Assembly (NCBI RefSeq): GCF_003253115.1
Contig: NZ_QEQF01000008.1
Coordinates: forward strand, 1 to 64,000
Direction of reading: 5' to 3'
Length of the DNA: 64,000 nt
Origin: Haemophilus_A paraphrohaemolyticus_A
Lineage (GTDB): Bacteria > Pseudomonadota > Gammaproteobacteria > Enterobacterales > Pasteurellaceae
This document shows, in pieces, positions 43,032 through 51,067 of the stretch (the first letter of the stretch is position 1; the number at the start of each line of letters is the position of its first letter). The notes below the pieces were generated by a model. It was not told the origin of the DNA and made no database searches. It saw only the letters and a list, made by a program, of their open reading frames with translations. The position numbers were made by a program, and so were the translations under genes.

Positions 43032-43826
43032 CTAACTCAAAAATATCTTCACTGCCATCGCAAGTAATAAGCAAGCAAAACCTTTTTTGAGGATAGGTAC
43101 AGGCAGGCTATTTGCCGCATTGGCTCCAAGTTTTGAGGTAAAAAACGACGTTAACGTAATGCCAACCAATGCAGGTAAATAGACATAACCAAGTGAAAAT
43201 TCGGGCAAATCAGGTACATTCCAACCGCTGGCGATAAAACTAAGCATCCCCGCTAAGCCTAAAAACGCCCCGCAGAAAGAGGAAGTACCGATTGCGGTTT
43301 TCATCTCCACACCGCGACCATTTAAAAACGGCACGATAAAACCTCCACCGCCAATGCCCGCAATGCTTGAAAGTGCACCAATCACACCACCTGCAATTAC
43401 CATACTTTTCTGGGTAAGTGGTCGAATTTTACCTGTTTTTTTCAAGGAGAAAATCATTCTGCCCGCCATATAGACCACCATCACCGCAAAGAGTTTCTTT
43501 GCTAGTTGGGCATCTAAACCGCTGATAAACAGCCCACAAAGAAAGACGGAAATCATAATAGAAGGAAGCAGTACTTTCGCCACACTCAAATCAACGTTGC
43601 CCAATTTATGATGGCGTTGTGCTGAAGAAAATGCTGTAATCACAATCGTCGCAAAAGATGTGCCGAGTGCTGCTGACATCAAATGTTCAGGTGGTAGGCC
43701 CACCATAGGGAAGAGATAAACCAAGGTTGGCACGATAATTAAACCACCGCCAATGCCAAATAAGCCAGCCAAAAAGCCTACAATCAATCCAAGAATGAGG
43801 CAGCTGATAAAAAAGAGTATCATCAT
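43032..43826 (-). CDS. TauE/SafE-family membrane transporter
   Basis: A 264-residue multi-pass inner-membrane protein of the TauE/SafE (former UPF0721) family, with about eight hydrophobic helices in two repeats. Each repeat opens with a glycine-rich motif (GFLAGLFGIGGGLIIVPTLV near residue 18, SSIAGIGGGGFIVPFLNG near 160). Family members export sulphite or sulphonates, but the substrate here is unknown. A homologue sits in the same rppH-lgt neighbourhood in Haemophilus influenzae. Confidence 0.88.
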   Translation of the reverse strand: MMILFFISCLILGLIVGFLAGLFGIGGGLIIVPTLVYLFPMVGLPPEHLMSAALGTSFATIVITAFSSAQRHHKLGNVDLSVAKVLLPSIMISVFLCGLFISGLDAQLAKKLFAVMVVYMAGRMIFSLKKTGKIRPLTQKSMVIAGGVIGALSSIAGIGGGGFIVPFLNGRGVEMKTAIGTSSFCGAFLGLAGMLSFIASGWNVPDLPEFSLGYVYLPALVGITLTSFFTSKLGANAANSLPVPILKKGFACLLLAMAVKIFLS

Positions 43827-43891
43827 AGTTCCTTCGCTAAAAAATAATTAACAACATTTTAACTTCTTAACGAAATTTTCTCTATCGTTCT

Positions 43892-43905
43892 TTGATGCGT
43901 ATCAA
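43892..43905. promoter_or_regulatory. FNR box of the nap operon
   Basis: TTGAT-GCGT-ATCAA is a perfect FNR consensus, about 110 bp upstream of napF. Downstream, TACCCCTTTTAGGTA (43930-43944) is a dyad resembling a NarP site, but with a one-base-short centre. FNR and NarP control of nap is known in Haemophilus and E. coli. Confidence 0.85.
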
Positions 43906-44008
43906 GAAAAGTGGGAATAGCATTGCAAATACCCCTTTTAGGTAATAAGGTAAAGATTGGAAAGGTTGGATAATATCCATCCAATATTTTGTAAGAGAAA
44001 AATCTGTT

Positions 44009-44539
44009 TTGAGTGATTTAACCAATCAATCTTTGCCTCGCCGTGCATTTCTGCGTGGGCAATTTTTAAGTACGCTAAAAACAGAACAAGTAGCACTGCA
44101 AGGTTATCAGGCAATCCGCCCACCTTGGGCGGATTTGGCAAATTTCTTGGAAAAATGCACCGCTTGTGGCCAGTGTGTGACAGCTTGTGAAACCAAGATT
44201 ATCAAGCGAGGGGCGGGTGGTTTTCCCGAGATAGACTTTACCCTTGGCGACAAAGAGTGTACCTTCTGCGAAAAATGCGTGCAGGTGTGTCCTGAACCCG
44301 TTTTCTTACCAACTAGCGAAGCGGCTTGGTCGCATAAGGTGGAAATTTCTGAGCAATGTTTGTTGCAACAAAAAATTGAATGCCGTTCCTGTGGTGATTA
44401 CTGCCCTGAGCGAGCGATTCGGTTCCGTCCAAGTTTAGGCGGAATTGCAACATTATCTTTAGATTTAACCGCTTGTAACGGCTGTGGGGCGTGTTTAAGC
44501 GTTTGTCCAACCAAGGCGATTAGCCTTAGTGGTATTTAA
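44009..44539 (+). CDS. napF: Ferredoxin-type protein NapF
   Basis: Cytoplasmic iron-sulphur protein that assists NapA maturation. The 176-residue protein has several four-cysteine clusters (CTACGQCVTAC, CTFCEKCVQVC, CNGCGACLSVC) and a divergent CRSCGDYC set. The N-terminus SLPRRAFLRG is typical. The only suitable start is TTG at 44009 with a weak ribosome site, so the exact start is uncertain. It is first in the nap operon, behind the FNR box. Confidence 0.93.
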   Translation: MSDLTNQSLPRRAFLRGQFLSTLKTEQVALQGYQAIRPPWADLANFLEKCTACGQCVTACETKIIKRGAGGFPEIDFTLGDKECTFCEKCVQVCPEPVFLPTSEAAWSHKVEISEQCLLQQKIECRSCGDYCPERAIRFRPSLGGIATLSLDLTACNGCGACLSVCPTKAISLSGI

Positions 44540-44554
44540 TTTTAGTGATTTCTG

Positions 44555-44818
44555 ATGAGTCAATTTAGCGAAAACGAAAATTGGTATGTGTGTAGCATTG
44601 TGGTGCAAGCCAGACCAGAAAAATTAGAACAAGTGAAAGCCGAGATTTTAGCCATCCCAACGGCGGAAATTCACGGCGAAAACCCCGAAGAAGGGAAGTT
44701 GGTGGTCACTCTTGAGAGCAATCGCCAATTAGCACTTGCCGATTTAATGGATGAAATTAAAGACATTTCAGGCGTAATTGTGGTGTCGTTAATTTCAAAT
44801 TATTTAGATGAAAAATAA
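44555..44818 (+). CDS. napD: NapD, chaperone of nitrate reductase NapA
   Basis: Binds the twin-arginine signal peptide of NapA so that it is exported only after cofactor loading. The 87-residue ferredoxin-like-fold protein shows NWYVCSIVVQARPEKLEQV and the IHGENPEEGKLVVTLES core. It lies 15 bp after napF and 17 bp before napA. Confidence 0.94.
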   Translation: MSQFSENENWYVCSIVVQARPEKLEQVKAEILAIPTAEIHGENPEEGKLVVTLESNRQLALADLMDEIKDISGVIVVSLISNYLDEK

Positions 44819-44835
44819 TAGCGTGGGGAAAAACG

Positions 44836-47319
44836 ATGGAACTCAATCGTAGAGATTTTATGAAAGCCAATGCAGCGATGGCAGCAGCGGCAGCGGCAGG
44901 AATGACAATTCCTGTCAAAAACGTCTATGCGGAAGATATAGGCATTAAGTGGGACAAAGCCCCGTGCCGTTTCTGCGGAACAGGTTGTAGCGTATTGGTA
45001 GGCACCAAAGATGGTCGTGTTGTGGCAACCCAAGGCGACCCAGATGCAGAAGTAAACCGCGGGTTGAACTGTATCAAAGGCTACTTCCTTTCAAAAATTA
45101 TGTACGGTGCAGACCGTGTACAAACGCCTTTATTGCGTATGAAAGATGGTAAATTCCATAAAGAGGGCGACTTCACGCCTGTGACTTGGGATCAGGCTTT
45201 CACTATTATGGCGGAAAAAATCAAAGCTATCTTGAAGAAAAAAGAACCGAATGCAGTCGGTATGTTCTCTTCAGGCCAAACAACGATTTATGAAGGCTAT
45301 GCAAAAGTAAAACTTTGGAAAGCTGGTCTTCGTTCAAATACTATCGACCCGAATGCTCGTCACTGTATGGCATCAGCAGCGGTTGCGTTTATGCGTACCT
45401 TTGGTATGGACGAACCTATGGGCTGCTATAACGATATCGAAAAAACCGATGCGTTTGTGCTTTGGGGTTCAAACATGGCGGAAATGCACCCAATTTTATG
45501 GTCTCGTATTTCTGACCGTCGCCTTTCTTCTGATAATGTGAAAGTTGTGGTTATGTCAACATTCGAACACCGTTCGTTTGAATTAGCTGATGTGCCTATC
45601 GTATTTAATCCACATTCAGATCTTGCAATTCTTAACTACATTGCAAACTACATTATCCAAAATGATAAAGTGAACTGGGACTTTGTTAACAAACACACCA
45701 AATTCAAACGTGGTGAAACCGATATCGGTTACGGTTTACGTCCAGAACACCCACTTGAAGTTGCAGCGAAAAATCGTAAAACTGCAGGTAAAATGTATGA
45801 CTCTGACTTCGAAGAATTCAAGAAAATCGTTGCTCCTTATACATTAGATGAAGCACACCGTATTTCTGGTGTACCAAAAGATCAGCTTGAAACTCTTGCG
45901 AAGATGTACGCAGATCCAGAACAAAACTTAGTATCTTACTGGACAATGGGCGTTAACCAACACACTCGTGGTGTATGGGTTAACCACATGTTCTATAACG
46001 TACACTTATTAACCGGTAAAATTTCTAAACCAGGTTGTGGTCCGTTCTCATTAACTGGTCAACCTTCAGCTTGTGGTACAGCGCGTGAAGTAGGTACTTT
46101 CGTTCACCGTTTACCTGCGGACATGGTAGTAACCAATCCGAAACACGTTGAAATTACAGAGAAAAAATGGAAATTACCAAAAGGCACTATTCCAACCGTA
46201 CCAGGCTATGCAGCAGTACAACAAAGTCGCGCCTTAAAAGACGGTAAACTAAATTTCTTATGGCAAATGTCCACCAACAACATGCAAGGTGGCCCGAATA
46301 TCAATGACGAAATTTTCCCTGGTTGGCGTAACCCTGAGAACTTTATCGTTGTTTCAGACCCTTACCCATCAGTTTCTGCTGTTGCGGCTGACTTAATTCT
46401 TCCAACTTGTATGTGGGTAGAAAAAGAAGGGGGCTACGGTAACGCTGAACGTCGTACTCAATTATGGCGTCAACAAGTGAAAGGCCCAGGTGAGTCTCGT
46501 TCGGACTTATGGCAAATTGTTGAATTTGCTAAATACTTCAAAACGGATGAAGTATGGGGTGAAGAGTTATTAGCTCAAATGCCTGAATATCGTGGCAAAA
46601 CTTTATATGAAGTGCTTTACGAAAATGGTGAAGTAAACAAATATAAAGTACCAACAGATGTTCCGGGATACATCAATGATGAAGCCGATCACTTTGGTTA
46701 CTACCTACAAAAAGGTTTATTCGAAGAATACGCTGACTTCGGTCGTGGTCATGGTCATGACTTAGCACCATTCGATACTTATCATAAAGTGCGTGGTTTA
46801 CGTTGGCCAGTAGTAGATGGTAAAGAAACGCTCTGGCGTTATCGTGAAGGATTCGACCCGTATGTTAAAGCAGGTGAAGATGTTGCGTTCTACGGCTATC
46901 CTGATAAAAAAGCAATTATCTTAGGTGTACCTTATGAAGCACCTGCAGAATCACCGGATGAAGAATATCCATTATGGTTATGTACTGGTCGTGTACTTGA
47001 GCACTGGCATACCGGTACCATGACTCGTCGTGTACCAGAGTTACACCGTGCGTTCCCAAATAACTTAGTGTGGATGCACCCAGCGGATGCGAAAAAACGT
47101 GGCTTACGTCACGGTGATAAAGTGAAACTCATTACCCGTCGCGGTGAAATGATTTCGCACTTAGACACTCGCGGTCGTAACAAATGTCCAGAAGGTTTGA
47201 TTTTCACCACCTTCTTCGATGCAGGTCAGTTAGCCAATAAATTAACCTTAGACGCAACCGACCCGATTTCAGGCGAAACCGACTACAAAAAATGTGCGGT
47301 GAAAGTGGTTAAGGCGTAA
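44836..47319 (+). CDS. napA: Periplasmic nitrate reductase catalytic subunit NapA
   Basis: Reduces nitrate to nitrite in the periplasm with Mo-bis-MGD and one 4Fe-4S cluster. The 827-residue protein has a Tat signal (NRRDFMKANAAMAAAAAAG). The cluster cysteines are 44, 47, 51 and 79 (CRFCGTGC and LNCIKG), and the molybdenum ligand is Cys177 in NARHCMASA, so it is a cysteine and not a selenocysteine enzyme. It receives electrons from NapB. Length and sequence are normal for the family. Confidence 0.97.
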   Translation: MELNRRDFMKANAAMAAAAAAGMTIPVKNVYAEDIGIKWDKAPCRFCGTGCSVLVGTKDGRVVATQGDPDAEVNRGLNCIKGYFLSKIMYGADRVQTPLLRMKDGKFHKEGDFTPVTWDQAFTIMAEKIKAILKKKEPNAVGMFSSGQTTIYEGYAKVKLWKAGLRSNTIDPNARHCMASAAVAFMRTFGMDEPMGCYNDIEKTDAFVLWGSNMAEMHPILWSRISDRRLSSDNVKVVVMSTFEHRSFELADVPIVFNPHSDLAILNYIANYIIQNDKVNWDFVNKHTKFKRGETDIGYGLRPEHPLEVAAKNRKTAGKMYDSDFEEFKKIVAPYTLDEAHRISGVPKDQLETLAKMYADPEQNLVSYWTMGVNQHTRGVWVNHMFYNVHLLTGKISKPGCGPFSLTGQPSACGTAREVGTFVHRLPADMVVTNPKHVEITEKKWKLPKGTIPTVPGYAAVQQSRALKDGKLNFLWQMSTNNMQGGPNINDEIFPGWRNPENFIVVSDPYPSVSAVAADLILPTCMWVEKEGGYGNAERRTQLWRQQVKGPGESRSDLWQIVEFAKYFKTDEVWGEELLAQMPEYRGKTLYEVLYENGEVNKYKVPTDVPGYINDEADHFGYYLQKGLFEEYADFGRGHGHDLAPFDTYHKVRGLRWPVVDGKETLWRYREGFDPYVKAGEDVAFYGYPDKKAIILGVPYEAPAESPDEEYPLWLCTGRVLEHWHTGTMTRRVPELHRAFPNNLVWMHPADAKKRGLRHGDKVKLITRRGEMISHLDTRGRNKCPEGLIFTTFFDAGQLANKLTLDATDPISGETDYKKCAVKVVKA

Positions 47320-47324
47320 ATATA

Positions 47325-47402
47325 CCCCATCTTTAGAAAAGAGGGGAATCTATGACCAAGCGGTCAAAATTTGCAAATCTTTTGCAAAATCCGACCGCTT
47401 GA
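47325..47402. repeat. REP-like hairpin and inverted uptake signals between napA and napG
   Basis: CCCCATCTTTAGAAAAGAGGGG (shown here as two arms, 47325-47328 and 47343-47346) is a short REP-like hairpin. CAAGCGGTC (47357-47365) and GACCGCTTG (47393-47401) then form a second dyad with inner TTTGCAAA repeats. Being inside the operon, it may stabilise the napA message or lower napGHBC expression. Confidence 0.6.
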
Positions 47403-47425
47403 AAACCACGAAAAAAGGAAACGCT

Positions 47426-48331
47426 ATGAAACTAGATCCAAACCGCCGTCAATTTTTGAAAAATGTGACACGAACTGCGGCTGGGGTATGTGGGGCTGGC
47501 GTGATTTTAGGGCTACAACAGCAGCAAGCCAAAGCGAAAGAAGGCGTGGCACTTCGCCCTCCTGGAGCGTTGCCTGAAAATGAGTTCTTAGCGGCTTGTA
47601 CCCGTTGTGGGCAGTGCGTGCAAGCATGTCCTTACGATATGTTGCACTTGGCTTCGCTGATTGCTCCGATGGAAGCAGGAACGCCGTATTTCGTAGCACG
47701 CGATAAGCCTTGCGAAATGTGTCCCGATATTCCTTGTATGAATGCTTGTCCGAGTGGTGCATTAAGCGAAGAGCTTAAAAATATCAACGATGCCCGTATG
47801 GGCTTGGCGGTGTTACTTGACCACGAAACCTGCCTCAACTGGCAAGGTTTGCGTTGCGACGTGTGCTACCGAGTTTGTCCGCTGATTGACAAGGCGATTA
47901 CGCTTGAGAATGTCCATAACGATCGCACAGGCATTCATGCCAAACTGATTCCAACCGTGCATTCTGATGCTTGCACAGGCTGCGGTAAATGTGAACAAGC
48001 GTGTGTGTTGGAAGAGGCGGCAATTAAAGTGTTGCCGATGGATCTCGCTAAAGGCTTACTCGGTCGTCATTACCGCTTAGGCTGGAAAGAGAAACAGAAT
48101 GCGGGTAAATCTTTAATTGAGGCACAACACCCTGATGGACTGCGTCCGCAATTTGAGGCAAGAATGCCAGAGGGGATGAGCGAAGCAAGCTATAAACCAA
48201 TGCAAGTGAAGCCAAATCAGAAAGTGGCAACGCCAAACCGAGCTTCTATGGATTATGTGCCAAGTTCAACTACGGTACCTGAAGCAGAGCACTTCCCGGA
48301 TTTGGACTTAAACATTAAGGGGGTGAAATAA
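47426..48331 (+). CDS. napG: Quinol dehydrogenase ferredoxin subunit NapG
   Basis: Periplasmic ferredoxin with four 4Fe-4S clusters that, with NapH, passes electrons from menaquinol or ubiquinol to NapC/NapB. The 301-residue protein has a Tat signal (PNRRQFLKNVTRTAAGVCGA). Cys clusters are CTRCGQCVQAC, CEMCPDIPCMNAC, CDVCYRVC and CTGCGKCEQAC. I use the ATG at 47426 with AAAGGAA upstream instead of the in-frame TTG nine codons earlier. Confidence 0.95.
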   Translation: MKLDPNRRQFLKNVTRTAAGVCGAGVILGLQQQQAKAKEGVALRPPGALPENEFLAACTRCGQCVQACPYDMLHLASLIAPMEAGTPYFVARDKPCEMCPDIPCMNACPSGALSEELKNINDARMGLAVLLDHETCLNWQGLRCDVCYRVCPLIDKAITLENVHNDRTGIHAKLIPTVHSDACTGCGKCEQACVLEEAAIKVLPMDLAKGLLGRHYRLGWKEKQNAGKSLIEAQHPDGLRPQFEARMPEGMSEASYKPMQVKPNQKVATPNRASMDYVPSSTTVPEAEHFPDLDLNIKGVK

Positions 48332-49227
48332 TGGCAGTTGCACCAAAATATACCCCAAACAAACCGAAAGATGCAGGCTTAGAAGCCCGTCAAAAACTCG
48401 GTTGTTGGCATGCTTACCGCTTTTTGATTTTACGCAGAATCACCCAACTCAGCATCATTTTGATGTTTTTAAGCGGACCAATGTGGAATTTCTGGATCTT
48501 AAAAGGTAATTACAGCTCGAGTATGTTATTCGATACTGTACCACTTACTGATCCACTGATTACCGCAGAAAGTTTAGCCACAGGCTATTTGCCTGAAATG
48601 ACAACGCTCATCGGGGCATTCATTATCGTGCTGTTTTATGCGGTGGTGGCTAGCAAAGCCTTTTGTAGTTGGGTTTGCCCAATGAATATGGTTACAGATG
48701 CTGCAGCGTGGCTTCGCCGAAAACTTGGGATTCGCCAATCGCTTAAAATTTCCCGTGAATTACGCTATGTGATTCTAGGTGTGATTTTAGTGGGTAGTGC
48801 CTTTACAGGCTCGCTATTGTGGGAGTGGATTAACCCTGTTGCTGCATTAGGACGGATTTTCGTTTACGGTTTAGGAGCAACCCTCTGGCTAGTTACGGTG
48901 ATTTTCCTGTTCGATTTATTGGTTGCTGAACACGGCTGGTGCGGTCATCTCTGCCCGATTGGGGCAATGTATGGCCTGATCGGGGCGAAAAGTTTAGTGA
49001 AAGTGAATGTGGTGGATCGTGCTCGTTGCGACCGTTGTATGGACTGCTACAACGTTTGTCCAGAACCCCAAGTGCTACGCATTCCCTTGCACGGCAAGCC
49101 TGAAGATAGCCCGATTGTGTTAGCAAAAGATTGTATTACTTGCGGACGTTGTATTGACGTTTGCGCTGAAAATGTTTTTGCATTTGGTTCTCGGTTTGAG
49201 AAGCAGATTAACATTAAAAATTTGTAA
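48331..49227 (+). CDS. napH: Quinol dehydrogenase membrane subunit NapH
   Basis: Inner-membrane partner of NapG. The 298-residue protein has about four transmembrane helices in the first 200 residues, CSWVCP and CGHLCP cysteine pairs facing the cytoplasm, and two 4Fe-4S motifs near the end (CDRCMDCYNVC, CITCGRCIDVC). It overlaps the napG stop codon by one base (TAATG), which indicates translational coupling. Confidence 0.95.
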   Translation: MAVAPKYTPNKPKDAGLEARQKLGCWHAYRFLILRRITQLSIILMFLSGPMWNFWILKGNYSSSMLFDTVPLTDPLITAESLATGYLPEMTTLIGAFIIVLFYAVVASKAFCSWVCPMNMVTDAAAWLRRKLGIRQSLKISRELRYVILGVILVGSAFTGSLLWEWINPVAALGRIFVYGLGATLWLVTVIFLFDLLVAEHGWCGHLCPIGAMYGLIGAKSLVKVNVVDRARCDRCMDCYNVCPEPQVLRIPLHGKPEDSPIVLAKDCITCGRCIDVCAENVFAFGSRFEKQINIKNL

Positions 49228-49246
49228 AATTGTAATGGAGTGATTT

Positions 49247-49675
49247 ATGAAAAAATTCCTTGCTGTAATGCTTGTCGCACTTTCGGGTGTGGCTTTAGCA
49301 GATGCCCCAAAAGTGGCAAATAATATTGAAGGTGCGACAGAAAGCATCGCCCCAGCCTTTACCTCCCCTCCTAAAGATGTGGGCAATATTCCGATTACCT
49401 TCCCACATCAACCGCCACTTGTGCCACATAGTATTCGTGGTTTACAAGTAACGAAAAACGCCAACCAATGTTTGGGTTGCCACTCACCTGATGTTGCCCC
49501 AACTACAGGTGCACCACGTGTGCCAGAAAGCCATTTCTTAGATCGCGATGGCAAACACACTGAAGGTACATCACCACGTCGTTACTTCTGCTTACAATGC
49601 CACGTGCAACAAGCAAACGTAAACCCAATTATTCAAAACAAATTTGACGCTATTCGTCAGGCACAAGGTAAATAA
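49247..49675 (+). CDS. napB: Periplasmic nitrate reductase diheme cytochrome NapB
   Basis: Electron-transfer small subunit of NapAB. The 142-residue protein has a Sec signal peptide (MKKFLAVMLVALSGVALA) and two c-type heme sites, CLGCH at 75-79 and CLQCH at 115-119. It follows napH by 19 bp in the operon. Confidence 0.95.
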   Translation: MKKFLAVMLVALSGVALADAPKVANNIEGATESIAPAFTSPPKDVGNIPITFPHQPPLVPHSIRGLQVTKNANQCLGCHSPDVAPTTGAPRVPESHFLDRDGKHTEGTSPRRYFCLQCHVQQANVNPIIQNKFDAIRQAQGK

Positions 49676-49686
49676 GGAGCAACAAG

Positions 49687-50289
49687 ATGATTAAAAAATT
49701 CTGGCATTGGTTACGTACACCAAGCAAACTTGCCCTTGGCACACTTATTCTTGTGATTGGCATCGGCACCTTAATTGCCTCAGCTGGCTTTAACAAAGGG
49801 ATGGAAATGACCAACACCGAGCAGTTTTGTTCTGATTGCCATATGAACGATGTTGTGCCTGAATATCAAGCATCGATTCACTTCAGCAACCGTTCTGGCG
49901 TGAAAGCGGTTTGTTCAGACTGCCACGTACCACACGAATTTGTACCGAAAATGATCCGTAAAATGCAAGCTTCTACTGAAGTTTTAGCACACATCACAGG
50001 TAAAGTGGACACCAAAGAGAAATTCGAAGCACACCGCTTAGAAATGGCAGAACGCGAATGGGCACGTATGAAAGCCAACAATTCAAAAGAGTGCCGTAAC
50101 TGCCACAACTTTGATGATATGGACTTCACCCAACAAAAAACCGTGGCACAGCAAATGCACGCTTTGGCACAAGAGCAAAACAAAACTTGTATCGACTGCC
50201 ACAAAGGGATTGCTCACCATCTTCCACATATGGAAAAAGTCCAAAAATCTTTCATTCCTGAAGATATGATTAAGGAAGAGAAAAAATAG
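49687..50289 (+). CDS. napC: Membrane-anchored tetraheme cytochrome NapC
   Basis: Quinol-oxidising NapC/NirT cytochrome that feeds NapB. The 200-residue protein has one N-terminal membrane helix (about residues 15-33) and four heme motifs: CSDCH (48), CSDCH (near 78), CRNCH and CIDCH. It is last in the operon napF-D-A-G-H-B-C and is followed by a strong terminator. Confidence 0.96.
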   Translation: MIKKFWHWLRTPSKLALGTLILVIGIGTLIASAGFNKGMEMTNTEQFCSDCHMNDVVPEYQASIHFSNRSGVKAVCSDCHVPHEFVPKMIRKMQASTEVLAHITGKVDTKEKFEAHRLEMAEREWARMKANNSKECRNCHNFDDMDFTQQKTVAQQMHALAQEQNKTCIDCHKGIAHHLPHMEKVQKSFIPEDMIKEEKK

Positions 50290-50309
50290 GTCTAAACGCT
50301 TAAAACAAC

Positions 50310-50354
50310 AAGCGGTTCAATTTGGTAAAAGTTTTACCATTTTGAACCGCTTTT
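50310..50354. terminator. Bidirectional terminator with uptake-signal arms
   Basis: AAGCGGTTCAA and TTGAACCGCTT form the outer stem, with inner TGGTAAAA/TTTTACCA pairing; TTTTGC follows. It separates the convergent napC and cupin genes. Confidence 0.85.
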
Positions 50355-50361
50355 GCTTTAA

Positions 50362-50742
50362 TTAGTGTTTGTGATCGTGATGATGCTCATGTGGGGCATC
50401 ATCTACCTCAACTAATGTCACCATAATGACTGAGTCTTCTGCCGCTTCGCCTTGAATAAAGTATTTTCCATCAAAGTTAAGCACTTGCCCTACGTTGATT
50501 TCATGTTTTTCATTGTCATTCAATACCACATTCATTTTTCCGCTTAGTACGGTAAAAATCACACTATCGCCTTCGTGGTTATGACGTTTTAGTTGCTCTC
50601 CTTTCTTCAAGGCTTTTTTCACCACGGTAAACTGTTCCGTTTGCATAATTTTACCGAAGCCATCTTTTACTACACCAATATCTGCTTGTGCAATAGAGGC
50701 AATACCAAAGCTGAGTAATGAGGCTAATAACACTTTTTTCAT
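50362..50742 (-). CDS. Secreted cupin-domain protein with His-rich tail
   Basis: A 126-residue protein starting at the ATG at 50742 (GGAG upstream) with signal peptide MKKVLLASLLSFGIASIAQA. The mature part is a single small cupin barrel: the metal site RHNHEGDSVIFTVLSG fits cupin motif 1 (two histidines and a glutamate region), followed by VGQVLNFDGKYFIQG. It ends in EHHHDHKH, a likely metal-binding tail. The periplasmic function is unknown. It is convergent with the nap operon, not part of it. Confidence 0.85.
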   Translation of the reverse strand: MKKVLLASLLSFGIASIAQADIGVVKDGFGKIMQTEQFTVVKKALKKGEQLKRHNHEGDSVIFTVLSGKMNVVLNDNEKHEINVGQVLNFDGKYFIQGEAAEDSVIMVTLVEVDDAPHEHHHDHKH

Positions 50743-50863
50743 AACAAGTCTCCTTTTGTGTTTTGAATTAGATGTCCTAATTCTGACACTTTTACTCAAC
50801 TATTTCAATGCAAATTATTCTCAAATAAGAAAGACGTCATAAAAATTAAACTTTTAGAGAATA

Positions 50864-50905
50864 CCCCTTCTTTAGCAAAGAGGGGACGGGGAGATTTGGC
50901 AGAAG
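50864..50905. repeat. REP-like unit (copy upstream of gshAB)
   Basis: CCCCTTCTTTAGCAAAGAGGGG hairpin arms, then ACGGGGAGATTTGGCAGAAG. It has both hairpin and GGGGAGATTTGGCAG arm, like the copies at 12026 and 42938, and lies between divergent genes. Confidence 0.75.
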
Positions 50906-51067
50906 TTAAAACGAAGAAATTAGTTTGTAAATTATACTATGTAAAAACATACAAAACCTTGATATAACCCAAAATTCTATTCACTTCCATTTCCTTATAA
51001 AACCTACTCATTTACTTGGGTTTTCTATGATATGATAGTTCCAATTTTCCTCTTAAAAGGATATCAA

